A stretch of 41,300 nucleotides of DNA from Candidatus Yanofskyibacteriota bacterium (GTDB lineage: Bacteria; Patescibacteriota; Minisyncoccia; 2-02-FULL-40-12; GWA2-44-9). The position numbers and the translations under genes were made by a program. The stretch spans positions 1 through 41,300 of the forward strand of contig JAHFKT010000006.1 of NCBI GenBank assembly GCA_023245235.1. Reading direction: 5' to 3'. Positions 8,460 through 16,827 of the stretch are shown here, one piece after another (the stretch's first letter is position 1; every line of letters starts with the position of its first letter). The notes beneath the pieces were generated by a model that saw nothing but the letters and a program-made list of their open reading frames with translations, did no database searches and was not told where the DNA came from.

Positions 8460-8531
8460 ACAATAAATCAAGCCGGCCGTTGTTGCCGATCTCATTTTTT
8501 CTGACAATTCAACGTGGTAGAATAACTGTAC

Positions 8532-9596
8532 ATGATAACGATACTTCAGGCGGTAGCGGGCCACCTTTTTACATTACCGGGTTTTGACTTTCTGCCTCAA
8601 GGCGTGCAGGACGCCATCGGCCAAGTGGTCCGGGTGGTCAAAGCCGCGGCACCGGCCATCAAGGATACCGCTCCCGAGGTGGCCACGGCCGTCACTTTCG
8701 CCATCGGAGCCTCTACAGCTGCGGCCATATTGCCTCTGGCCAACTCGGCCAACAATATCCGCTATCTCTTTCAGTTCTTGCGTCAGGATCTGCTCTCTGC
8801 CCTTGGCCTGGAGCGGAAACGCAAAGCCTGGGGCACTGTCTATTCGGCTCAAACCAAGAAACCCATTCCATTTGCCAAGGTTGAGTTGCTTGGCCCGGAT
8901 TCGCGGGTGCTTGAGGCCCGGATCACTGATACGAGCGGCCGATACGGCTTCCTGGTGAATCCCGGGTCGTCGGACCGGCAGATCGTCGAGATCCAGCTCC
9001 GTGCCCGAAAGGACGGCTATACCTTTCCGGCAGCCGGTATCACTCCGCCCAATGACACTATCCTATATTCGAATGTATATATCGGCGGTATCGCTACCAT
9101 CAATGCCCGGGCATTGGCTGACTTTGACCTGCCCATGGATGAGATCAGGCCCAGGATACCGGTGCCGGGCAAAAAGCCCCGGGTCACGCTCAATAATATC
9201 GGTTCTATCCTGTTGAATTCCGGTTTCTACGTAGGGCTGGTAACAGTACCATTAGCCGTCATCACCGCACCCTCGATCATTCATGTGGCCCTTCTCGTAT
9301 TCTTTCTCGGACTCAATGTGCCCCGGGTAGCGGGCCTGACCGCCAAGCCCTATGGCGTGGTCGTTGATGACCTGACCGGTAACCCGCTATCATTTGCGCT
9401 GGTCACCTTAAATAATGCATACGGCAAACGTATAGCCTTCACCGTGGCTGATGAACGGGGCCGCTACTTCCTCCTCGTACCTAAAGGCGACTACACGATA
9501 TCGGCTTATACTCCGGCTACCATCGTCCCTGCCCGCAACTTCACCCGGCAATTCACGACCGGCAAGGGCTGGGTCAGGCAGAAGTTGAGATTCTGA
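8532..9596 (+). CDS. Membrane protein with two carboxypeptidase-regulatory-like (CarboxypepD_reg) domains
   Basis: AWGTVYSAQTKKPIPFAKVELLG…TDTSGRYGFLV and KPYGVVVDDLTGNPLSFALVTL…TVADERGRYFLLVPKGDY; hydrophobic segments. Confidence 0.75.
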   Translation: MITILQAVAGHLFTLPGFDFLPQGVQDAIGQVVRVVKAAAPAIKDTAPEVATAVTFAIGASTAAAILPLANSANNIRYLFQFLRQDLLSALGLERKRKAWGTVYSAQTKKPIPFAKVELLGPDSRVLEARITDTSGRYGFLVNPGSSDRQIVEIQLRARKDGYTFPAAGITPPNDTILYSNVYIGGIATINARALADFDLPMDEIRPRIPVPGKKPRVTLNNIGSILLNSGFYVGLVTVPLAVITAPSIIHVALLVFFLGLNVPRVAGLTAKPYGVVVDDLTGNPLSFALVTLNNAYGKRIAFTVADERGRYFLLVPKGDYTISAYTPATIVPARNFTRQFTTGKGWVRQKLRF

Positions 9597-9694
9597 TCGG
9601 GCGGATCTTTAGAATGTATCGGGGACCGTTTGTTTTGCGGTACTCTTGATTGTAGTCGGTAAATATGATGTAATATGGTCACCGATCTTTACAA

Positions 9695-10393
9695 ATGGGA
9701 TCCCGCATCATTAACGCCATCGGGTTTACGTGCCTCCTCATCTTCTTATCCGTCCTGATGATCCACGTACCCAAAGGTCTCACGCCAAGCCAGCGCATGG
9801 CCCAGTCGGTCATGGGCCGTAATTTTATCGGGCCCAATGAGGCCGTTGAGGACCTTGAGCTGGAACCGGACCAGTCAGCTATATTCTCACAGGTGCCGTT
9901 CACTGAGGCGCAACTGAAGGCCGTCAAGGACACCCACATCCTGATGGCTGTCCTACCGGTATCTATCATGGACCTTCGGAGGCAGCATCCCCAGGTTTTT
10001 GATCCGAAGTTCGAGGGGAATGCCTGGTATGACGATGAACCGTTCGCGAATGAAAAAGGTGTTGCTCAATGGGTATTGGTCAGTAAGAACATCATGTTCG
10101 GTTCAGACAACAAGTCCTGGAACGACCAGTTGACGCTTTTATCTGCCGGCGCCGAACCTCCGTCAGCCCGTGTGCTCGTTTATGCGGTCACGCTGTACCG
10201 GCTGGAACGTGGGGCTCGGCTTCTGCCTGACATACTGACCAGGACTCATGAGCATACCGCTGACGGCGGGCAGGTCGGAGTCGGTTTCACTGACCGTGGA
10301 CTTCGCCTCGGCAACTACAGTCCGGAAAACCGCCTTACTGGTCTCGGCATCCTGTCCATGCTACGATCGGGTTGCGAGAAGCCGTTGAAGTAA
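9695..10393 (+). CDS. Hypothetical protein with N-terminal TM anchor
   Basis: 232 aa ORF with hydrophobic N-terminus; promoter-like TTGATT-N17-TGTAAT upstream. Confidence 0.65.
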   Translation: MGSRIINAIGFTCLLIFLSVLMIHVPKGLTPSQRMAQSVMGRNFIGPNEAVEDLELEPDQSAIFSQVPFTEAQLKAVKDTHILMAVLPVSIMDLRRQHPQVFDPKFEGNAWYDDEPFANEKGVAQWVLVSKNIMFGSDNKSWNDQLTLLSAGAEPPSARVLVYAVTLYRLERGARLLPDILTRTHEHTADGGQVGVGFTDRGLRLGNYSPENRLTGLGILSMLRSGCEKPLK

Positions 10394-10557
10394 TGCCCGT
10401 AGCCCTCAAGATAGTCCTCAGTTTTTTGAAATCGCTTCGCCATCCGTTCACGGAAATGAATATTTCCCTTGAGACGGGCGAGATCCTGCACGAGCACGAC
10501 TATGTGCCAAAGGCCGACAGAGTTCCCGGGAGTCGGGATTCCCACTCCGAGAACTAA
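10393..10557 (+). CDS. Small hypothetical protein, possibly translationally coupled
   Basis: TAATG overlap with the previous stop; MPVALKIVLSFLKSLRHPFTEMNISLETGEILHEHDYVPK…. Confidence 0.4.
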   Translation: MPVALKIVLSFLKSLRHPFTEMNISLETGEILHEHDYVPKADRVPGSRDSHSEN

Positions 10558-10584
10558 CATCGGTCTTTTTCATTCTTCCTCACA

Positions 10585-10613
10585 TTGACTTTTACTGATC
10601 CGGGTGCTATAAT
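10585..10613 (+). promoter_or_regulatory. Sigma70-type promoter
   Basis: TTGACT-N17-TATAAT. Confidence 0.75.
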
Positions 10614-10716
10614 ATTAACGAGGATAGGGCGAGATGTGTCCGATGGCCCTTGCAGCCGCGGGTGCATCTGCTATTTTAATCAACGACGGAAGGGCGGACC
10701 TATCAGAGGAGTGTGT

Positions 10717-10926
10717 ATGAACGTTTCGGCAGCGTGTTCCTTGTTGCTCAAACACCAGCGCGGAGAGTATGTTTCCGAAGACCAGCTTCGGGATGCATGC
10801 ACGGCGCTGGAAGTCGACAAAAGCCAGCTTGACTTCTGCCTGGAAGCTGCACGAAAGTGCGAAGGCAGACGGCCGGCGCGCGAACTGTCGACGCCCATGG
10901 GCGGGCAACCCCGGTACCGGCGCTAG
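10717..10926 (+). CDS. Small hypothetical protein, 69 aa
   Basis: AGAGGAG Shine-Dalgarno upstream of ATG; promoter and terminator bracket it. Confidence 0.6.
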   Translation: MNVSAACSLLLKHQRGEYVSEDQLRDACTALEVDKSQLDFCLEAARKCEGRRPARELSTPMGGQPRYRR

Positions 10927-10955
10927 TTCCGGATATGGGGTTAAACCTAAGCCCT

Positions 10956-10984
10956 GGCGGCCATACGTGGCCGCCTTTGCTTTT
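10956..10984 (+). terminator. Intrinsic terminator
   Basis: GGCGGCCATACGTGGCCGCC-TTTGCTTTT. Confidence 0.65.
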
Positions 10985-10990
10985 CCGGGC

Positions 10991-11025
10991 AAATCAAAAC
11001 ACCGCTTTCGCGGTGTTTTGATTTT
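10991..11025. terminator. Bidirectional terminator with long A/T arms
   Basis: AAATCAAAACACCGC-TTTC-GCGGTGTTTTGATTT. Confidence 0.75.
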
Positions 11026-11029
11026 GAGT

Positions 11030-11242
11030 TTACATTGAGTCCGGTGTTGCATCCCACTTCGCTTTGAAGTCGGCCATCCACTTATCATTCTCTTCCTTGC
11101 TCATCGTCTGCATCTTGGCGGCTATGTCAGGATGGGTTTCCTGCAGATGCTTCATACCGTTCGCTGCCATCTCTTCCGGCGTATTGCCGGTAATGTCGTG
11201 ATCGCACGGACCGCCCATCTGGGCACATGTCATCTTTTTCAT
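11030..11242 (-). CDS. DUF1059-like small protein
   Basis: MKKMTCAQMGGPCDHDITGNTPEEMAANGMKHLQETHPDIAAKM. Confidence 0.7.
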   Translation of the reverse strand: MKKMTCAQMGGPCDHDITGNTPEEMAANGMKHLQETHPDIAAKMQTMSKEENDKWMADFKAKWDATPDSM

Positions 11243-11331
11243 ACGTTTATTGTTAATTGATATTAATTTCATAATAGCATATTTTTATCATTTTGTTATC
11301 AACATAAAACAAAGGCCCGACGAATGTCGGG

Positions 11332-11619
11332 TTATATTGCGTAACACCAGTGGGGGAGCATCAGCGGAACGCCGAAGCGTTTGCCGATCTCGGCCAGTTG
11401 CCGCTCCCATTCACGGTCCTGGTCCGAGTCGTCGATCTCTTCGTCGACGTCGTACGGTACAGCGATAAGGATACTGCGGTTGAACTCCGACGGTTGGATA
11501 TCGTGTAATTGGAACGGCTGCCGGTACCCGCTGTAGATGTGGGTGCTGAAAAATATTTCAACGGCCTCTTTGAGTCCGCTGGGCAATGCGGTTGCTGGCA
11601 TGGATGAAAAGAACTTCAT
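11332..11619 (-). CDS. Hypothetical protein
   Basis: 95 aa ORF; terminator-like CCCGACGAATGTCGGG just beyond its 3' end. Confidence 0.55.
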   Translation of the reverse strand: MKFFSSMPATALPSGLKEAVEIFFSTHIYSGYRQPFQLHDIQPSEFNRSILIAVPYDVDEEIDDSDQDREWERQLAEIGKRFGVPLMLPHWCYAI

Positions 11620-11657
11620 TCATTTTTTAGCATTTTTCAGCGGACTGCACAATAATC

Positions 11658-11686
11658 TTGACGAAAACAGTTTTTAAGTTTATAAC
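11658..11686 (+). promoter_or_regulatory. Sigma70-type promoter of the quinoprotein gene
   Basis: TTGACG-N17-TATAAC; the TTG used as a start in the ORF track is better read as the -35 box. Confidence 0.7.
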
Positions 11687-11711
11687 AATACCACGCTACT
11701 TGAAAATTCAG

Positions 11712-13289
11712 ATGTCTAAGAGGGTGTTGACCTATTTTATTGGGGTCATCGTGATGAGCGGTGTGGCTGTTCTGTCGTACCGCTCCGGCTACCGCGAGGT
11801 CGTGCAGGACGCGAACAACGATCCGGCCGCGTACGGCTATATTGCCGAAAGTCCGGGCGAGGACTGGCTTACGTACCACGGGAGCTATGGTGCCCAGCGG
11901 AACAGTCCGCTGACCCAGATCAATGAGGCGAATCTTGCTTCGGTCGGTCCGCTGTGGACCTACCACGTTGAAGGTGCGCTAAATCTTCGCGCCACGCCGC
12001 TGGTCCATCATGGCCGGATGTATTTCGTAAGCAATAACGATGCGTACGCGCTTGACGCCGCTACCGGCAAACCGGTCTGGATATGGCGTGATCTGGAACA
12101 TTCCGGGGAAACTACGCTCAATCGCGGCATGGCTATTCTCAACCAGCGACTCTTTTTTGCGACCGGCGACTGCCGCCTGGTGGCCCTTGACCTGGATGGC
12201 CGGCTGCTTTGGTCCAAGAAATACGTTCCCGCCGACCAGGGATACTACTGCACCGTAGCACCGCTAGCCCTGAAGGATCGTATTGTGACCGGAGTTTCGG
12301 GCGGCGGGCGCACGGGCGCACGCGGCTTCGTCGCTTCGTTCTCGCCAGTTGATGGTAAAGAGCTCTGGCGCTTCTGGACGGTTCCGGACCGCGGCAAGCC
12401 CGGTTCTGAAACTTGGGGGGACGCTGACCTGGAACATAGCGGAGCTTCTACTTGGTATACCGGCAGTTATGATCGGGAACTGAACCAGCTCTACTGGCCG
12501 GTCGGAAATCCGTGGCCGAGCTTTGAGGGCGAAAAGCGTCCCGGAGATAATCTTTATTCCGGCAGTGTGGTGTCTCTGAACCCGGACACCGGAGCATTGA
12601 ATTGGTATTTCCAGTTCACGCCTCATGATGAACATGATTGGGATGCGGCCGTAGCGCCGGTACTCGTTGATGCTCAATGGCAGGGGAAACCCCGCAAACT
12701 GCTCATGGAAGCAAACCGGAACGGATTTTTCTACGTTCTTGACCGGACCAACGGCAAGTTCCTGCTCGGCAAGCCCTATGCTCAGAAGATGAACTGGGCA
12801 AGCGGTCTGGATGCTAATGGCCGGCCTGAGCGCCTCAGCACAAAACAGGATCCGAGAGGAACCTGTCCATCGCCCGGAGCCACGAATTGGATGTCGCCGA
12901 CCTACAACGCCGATGCGGGACTGTTCTATGTCGTCACGCTGGAGCAATGCGACAGCGCCCGCGGGCATTACTACCTGCGCGCCATTGATCCCTGGTTCGG
13001 AAAGGTTGCATGGGAGTATCCGATGCAGGGTCCCGCCAACATGGCCGCCGGGGCGCTGTCTACTGCCGCACATTTGGTCATATTCGGCAGCGACTCCGGT
13101 GATCTGGTCGCCCTGAACGCCAAGAACGGCAAAGAACTCTGGCATGCCCCGTCGGGCGGTTCCATATTTGCCTCCCCGATGACCTATGCGGTCAACGGCA
13201 AGCAGTTCATCGCTATTGCAGCGGGTTCGAACATCTTGAGTTTCGGACTTCGCGAGCCACAGGGTCCGACAGTGTCGGATAAGAAGTAA
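11712..13289 (+). CDS. PQQ-dependent (quinoprotein) alcohol/methanol dehydrogenase-like beta-propeller, membrane-anchored or exported
   Basis: N-terminal TM; WLTYHGSYGAQRNSPLTQIN; repeated W-motifs (YALDAATGKPVW, LVALDLDGRLLW, VSLNPDTGALNW, VALNAKNGKELW); RPGDNLYS; TPHDEHDWDAA; no CxxCH haem motif. Confidence 0.88.
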   Translation: MSKRVLTYFIGVIVMSGVAVLSYRSGYREVVQDANNDPAAYGYIAESPGEDWLTYHGSYGAQRNSPLTQINEANLASVGPLWTYHVEGALNLRATPLVHHGRMYFVSNNDAYALDAATGKPVWIWRDLEHSGETTLNRGMAILNQRLFFATGDCRLVALDLDGRLLWSKKYVPADQGYYCTVAPLALKDRIVTGVSGGGRTGARGFVASFSPVDGKELWRFWTVPDRGKPGSETWGDADLEHSGASTWYTGSYDRELNQLYWPVGNPWPSFEGEKRPGDNLYSGSVVSLNPDTGALNWYFQFTPHDEHDWDAAVAPVLVDAQWQGKPRKLLMEANRNGFFYVLDRTNGKFLLGKPYAQKMNWASGLDANGRPERLSTKQDPRGTCPSPGATNWMSPTYNADAGLFYVVTLEQCDSARGHYYLRAIDPWFGKVAWEYPMQGPANMAAGALSTAAHLVIFGSDSGDLVALNAKNGKELWHAPSGGSIFASPMTYAVNGKQFIAIAAGSNILSFGLREPQGPTVSDKK

Positions 13290-13312
13290 GCGGGTCTTTT
13301 GACCCGCTTTTG
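13288..13312 (+). terminator. Intrinsic terminator
   Basis: AGCGGGTC-TTTT-GACCCGCT-TTTGT. Confidence 0.75.
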
Positions 13313-13365
13313 TATTGACAGGTTTATCGGGGAGTATAATAATGTCGGTACGTACCTTATAACCC

Positions 13366-13704
13366 ATGCGCAGCATCGTTGCGATCCTGTTTTCAGCAGC
13401 TCTCATTGGCGCGGCATACCAGATCGGTGTGTCTCCGCGTCTTGCAGCTCAAAGCAAGAGCCACGCCCAGGTTCAGGCTCAAGTCCAAACTCCTGCCGCA
13501 GCCGCGGCTCAGGAGAAAGACAAGACTATTTGCGACAACTCCGGTAAAACCAAGGGCGCGAACGCGAAATGTTCCTGCAACCGTCCCTGTGACCCGACCA
13601 CCAAGAAGCCGCAGCGCGACCTGCGCGACGGCAAGCCTCACTGCGACAACGACTGCAAGGAAGATCTGTGCCATTGTCCGACCCAGTGCGATAAGGGCAC
13701 CTAG
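13366..13704 (+). CDS. Secreted Cys-rich protein
   Basis: Signal peptide, low-complexity Q/V/A linker, then CDNSGKTKGANAKCSCNRPCDPTTKKPQRDLRDGKPHCDNDCKEDLCHCPTQCDKGT. Confidence 0.7.
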   Translation: MRSIVAILFSAALIGAAYQIGVSPRLAAQSKSHAQVQAQVQTPAAAAAQEKDKTICDNSGKTKGANAKCSCNRPCDPTTKKPQRDLRDGKPHCDNDCKEDLCHCPTQCDKGT

Positions 13705-13708
13705 AACG

Positions 13709-13741
13709 AACGGGGCCCCTCCGATGAGGGGTCTTTTTTTT
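13709..13741 (+). terminator. Intrinsic terminator
   Basis: GGGGCCCCTC-CGAT-GAGGGGTC-TTTTTTTT. Confidence 0.85.
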
Positions 13742-13802
13742 GACCTCATTCTTGAATTCGTGAACTACCCGTGATACGTTCAGGGTACTGTTTTTTGAAA
13801 TC

Positions 13803-14630
13803 ATGAGGCAAATAGTACTGATGTGCCTTGCGTTGCTTGTTATTTCATGCGGCGGACCGGTTGGCGACAACTCGACGCATCGGGACACATACGCTCAACC
13901 GACCATTCTGAACGAGGCGGTAATCATGCAGGAACGCAATGACGCGCCGCATGCGATGGCTTCATCGTCGCAGCTCTATCAAAAGGGAGTTCTTGTTTCG
14001 GCAAAGCACATTACTGACCGTGAGGACGATAATACCTTCAAGGTGTTTTTTAACGGAAGGGCGTACCGCGGAACGTTCATGAAGACCCCGCCTTTGAGCG
14101 ATCTCGTCTTGGTTCAGATCGAAGGGCTGGACCCGGCAACCACACCCGAACCCTACACGCTCGGTCCGGCAGCCCAGGTCGGCGATCGTGTATTCGTGCG
14201 GGGCATACACCCTCATCCGCCGAATCTCCAAAAAGAAAGAACGATAGTACCCATCTTCAGCGGGTACTACGGCCTTAAAGGACGGAAAGATGAATTTGTC
14301 TTTGATAATCTTCCGGCCCGCGTGGTCAATACCAATGTCGTCGTTGATATGGGCAACATCAAGGGAGCTGAACGATGGCTTGAGGGCACTCAGAATGTCT
14401 ACACCGAACTGCGGACCGACGATGACCATCTGTTCTCGTTTGCCGGACTTTCCGGAGGGCCGATCCTCAACGAGAGGGGCCAGATCGTCGGTGTTGTGGC
14501 GACCGAACAGCCCGACTTTCGGCTGGAAAGTCCGAACTCTCCTTTTCTTAAGCAGGAATTCCACAAGATCAATATCGTTCCGGTCAGCGAGCTTCGGGCC
14601 CTGCTGGCTACTCTGCCGCCGAGCCGATAA
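13803..14630 (+). CDS. Trypsin-like serine protease-fold lipoprotein
   Basis: Lipobox LVISC; VLVSAKHI (His), LSDLVLVQI (Asp), GLSGGPILNERGQIVGVV (Ser). Confidence 0.75.
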   Translation: MRQIVLMCLALLVISCGGPVGDNSTHRDTYAQPTILNEAVIMQERNDAPHAMASSSQLYQKGVLVSAKHITDREDDNTFKVFFNGRAYRGTFMKTPPLSDLVLVQIEGLDPATTPEPYTLGPAAQVGDRVFVRGIHPHPPNLQKERTIVPIFSGYYGLKGRKDEFVFDNLPARVVNTNVVVDMGNIKGAERWLEGTQNVYTELRTDDDHLFSFAGLSGGPILNERGQIVGVVATEQPDFRLESPNSPFLKQEFHKINIVPVSELRALLATLPPSR

Positions 14631-14633
14631 TGA

Positions 14634-14657
14634 TGCCCGTCCTCCGGACGGGCTTTT
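14634..14657 (+). terminator. Intrinsic terminator
   Basis: GCCCGTCCTCCGGACGGGC-TTTTT. Confidence 0.85.
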
Positions 14658-14660
14658 TCA

Positions 14661-14689
14661 TTGACGGATAATCATTTTTTCACTATTGT
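14661..14689 (+). promoter_or_regulatory. Sigma70-type promoter
   Basis: TTGACG-N17-TATTGT. Confidence 0.5.
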
Positions 14690-14710
14690 TTGCGCAAGCA
14701 CATTACCAAT

Positions 14711-15817
14711 ATGAAATGGAACGAACTTCCTGACATTCCGAGCCAACAGGCGTGGGATGTGATTGGGCGCGTACTCGGCGAAACCACCAAGTGGCTCCTC
14801 GGACTCGATGAGCCGGCACGGATCCTCATTCAGGGACTCTTTACCGTCATTCCGTATACGGACAAGCTCGGACGGATCAAATCATTGGGCCAGCCTCACG
14901 GTATGTTCATCGGCGGCACCGGCGTCGGCAAGACTGACCTGGTCGAGTCGATGTCCATGACCGTCAAAGCCCGCTTTCAGAGGATCCAGGGCAACCCGGA
15001 ACTTCTGCCGAGCGATATCGTCATCAGCGAGGCGTTCGATTATGAATCCGGGAATCCCGTCATTGTGGCGGTCCCGGGTCCGATCTTCGCCCATGTTCTT
15101 CTGTTCGATGAGGGCAACCGCGCTCCCGGCGTGACCAAGTCGGCCATTCTGGAGGCGGCCGAAGAGCGTTCGGTCACATTGCCGCGGATCTATCCGGGCT
15201 TAGCCAAACGCAAGATCATCCCGGTCTATCCGCTTTCAGAAGATCTGGATGATATCGACGGCCTGCGGTTCTCAATGATGCTGGTGACTCAGAATATTTT
15301 CGGCGAGGAAGAGGGCACCTATGCCAATCCTGTCGCCGAACTTGACCGTATCACCTTCACCATCCCGCTCCGGGATCCCGATAATGAAGAAGATGAAATG
15401 GCCATCAATGCCGAGAACGTGGTCGGAAAGACGGTCCAAGAAGTGACCGACCTGGTCGAAGTTCTGACTGTGGCCAAGCATATCTATAGCAGTGTCGGGT
15501 TTTCGCCGCAGGCGAAGATCTACCGGGCCCGCTTGCTGCGCAATACCAGGCCGCACCGTGTCCAGGGTCTGATCGCCGGGGACGTCAAGAAGTATGTTCA
15601 CACGGGCGCATCGCCGCGCGTGAACTTCCACCTTGAGGCTATGGCCCGCTCGGCCGCATTCTTTGACGGCAGCGAGGTGGTAACGCCCGACCACGTGAAG
15701 TCGGCGGCCCGATTGGTCATTCCGCACCGTTTGGTCCTCCGACCGGGGGTGCAGCGGAAGATCTCCAAGCAGGAGTTCTTCGAGAAGGTCATCGAAGCGA
15801 CCGACCTGCCCAAGTAG
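14711..15817 (+). CDS. MoxR-family AAA+ ATPase (MxaR-like by position)
   Basis: Walker A GGTGVGKTDLVE; Walker B HVLLFDEGNRAPGVTKSAILEAAEERSVTL. Confidence 0.9.
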   Translation: MKWNELPDIPSQQAWDVIGRVLGETTKWLLGLDEPARILIQGLFTVIPYTDKLGRIKSLGQPHGMFIGGTGVGKTDLVESMSMTVKARFQRIQGNPELLPSDIVISEAFDYESGNPVIVAVPGPIFAHVLLFDEGNRAPGVTKSAILEAAEERSVTLPRIYPGLAKRKIIPVYPLSEDLDDIDGLRFSMMLVTQNIFGEEEGTYANPVAELDRITFTIPLRDPDNEEDEMAINAENVVGKTVQEVTDLVEVLTVAKHIYSSVGFSPQAKIYRARLLRNTRPHRVQGLIAGDVKKYVHTGASPRVNFHLEAMARSAAFFDGSEVVTPDHVKSAARLVIPHRLVLRPGVQRKISKQEFFEKVIEATDLPK

Positions 15818-15819
15818 CC

Positions 15820-16725
15820 ATGACGTTCCAGGATATCTCTGACCGGTTCGAAGAGATCAAAGAAGGATTGCCGGTCTCAAGGACCGGCAATAGATTTTTC
15901 GGCGAACACAAGAGTACCCGGAGAGGCATCGGCTATCATTTTATGGAGATCACGAAATGGCGGCCGGGTGAACCGTTCAAGGGCATCAGATGGCGCCAGG
16001 CAATTTTGAGCAACTTCCGCGAGATCAGCGTGGTCCGCCGGATGGAACAGAAAAAAGTGCCGACCTGTCTGGTGGCGAATATCTCGCCATCAATGCTATT
16101 CCAGGTACGGGATGATGCCAACAAGGGCAGGCTCCTGATCGACCTGATCGGCGCTATCGGATTCACCAGCAGCTACTTTCATGACCCGGTCTCATTCATC
16201 GGCTACTCCGATCGCATCGAAGCATCGGTTGAACCGGGACGGGGTACCGGCCATATCATCCGTATCGGCCAGGAGCTGTACGACCGGCTCGAACTGGAAC
16301 AGCGTTATCCGGAACCCAAACCGGCCGACTGCAATGAAGCCCTGCGATACGTCGAAGCACACCTGAAGGGACACCATACGGTTGTTCTGGTCTCGGACTT
16401 TGTCGAGGCCATCAACAATGTCGGAGCGCTTGATTGGGAACTGCTTGGCGAACTGGCCATGCGGCATACCGTCATCGCACTGGTTCTGGCTGACCCCGAT
16501 GAATTTGACTGGACAGGCCTTGGCGGCGTGGCGCTCGTACGGAGGCCTCAGACCGGAGCTACCGACCTGGTCAAGGTCAAAGGTGCCCGGAATATCAGAG
16601 CCCGTCTGCTTGCCGAACAGGAACAACTGGTGGAACGCTTCAGGGAGTCGAACATCTATGCAGCCCGACTGACATACGGCGACCATATTGACCGACTGAC
16701 CGACTTTTTTGCCGAAGGCAAATAA
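15820..16725 (+). CDS. DUF58 protein (MxaS-like by position)
   Basis: GIGYHFMEITKWRPGEPFKGIRWRQAILSNFREISVVRRMEQKK = DUF58 core; starts right after the MoxR stop. Confidence 0.88.
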   Translation: MTFQDISDRFEEIKEGLPVSRTGNRFFGEHKSTRRGIGYHFMEITKWRPGEPFKGIRWRQAILSNFREISVVRRMEQKKVPTCLVANISPSMLFQVRDDANKGRLLIDLIGAIGFTSSYFHDPVSFIGYSDRIEASVEPGRGTGHIIRIGQELYDRLELEQRYPEPKPADCNEALRYVEAHLKGHHTVVLVSDFVEAINNVGALDWELLGELAMRHTVIALVLADPDEFDWTGLGGVALVRRPQTGATDLVKVKGARNIRARLLAEQEQLVERFRESNIYAARLTYGDHIDRLTDFFAEGK

Positions 16726-16732
16726 GTCCTCA

Positions 16733-16762
16733 GAATAATCGAGGTTTGACCTCGATTTTTTG
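16733..16762 (+). terminator. Intrinsic terminator
   Basis: AATCGAGG-TTTGA-CCTCGATT-TTTTG. Confidence 0.75.
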
Positions 16763-16775
16763 TTTGACCGCATTA

Positions 16776-16816
16776 TTGACAGGCCTACAAGTTTTCTGTA
16801 CCTTTCGGTACAGAAA
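16776..16816 (+). promoter_or_regulatory. Promoter overlapped by a perfect 10-bp-arm palindrome
   Basis: TTGACA-N17-TACCTT; TTTCTGTACC-TTTC-GGTACAGAAA at 16793-16816. Confidence 0.55.
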
Positions 16817-16827
16817 CGATCTTTAAC

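Noticed and set aside
10315-10560. 81-aa minus-strand ORF
   Set aside because: Overlaps the end of the 9695 gene and the coupled small + ORF; no regulatory signals in support.
11658-11711. Upstream TTG start of the quinoprotein ORF
   Set aside because: The TTG is the -35 box of TTGACG-N17-TATAAC; ATG at 11712 is a better start.
12264-13406. 380-aa minus-strand ORF opposite the quinoprotein gene
   Set aside because: Fully antisense to a strongly recognisable beta-propeller dehydrogenase; composition fits a codon-bias shadow ORF, and no motif was recognised.
13393-13749. Minus-strand ORF opposite the Cys-rich secreted protein
   Set aside because: The + frame has a signal peptide, promoter and terminator; the antisense frame spans the terminator.
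14690-14710. TTG start of the MoxR ORF
   Set aside because: Lies just downstream of the -10; ATG at 14711 gives a more normal N-terminus.
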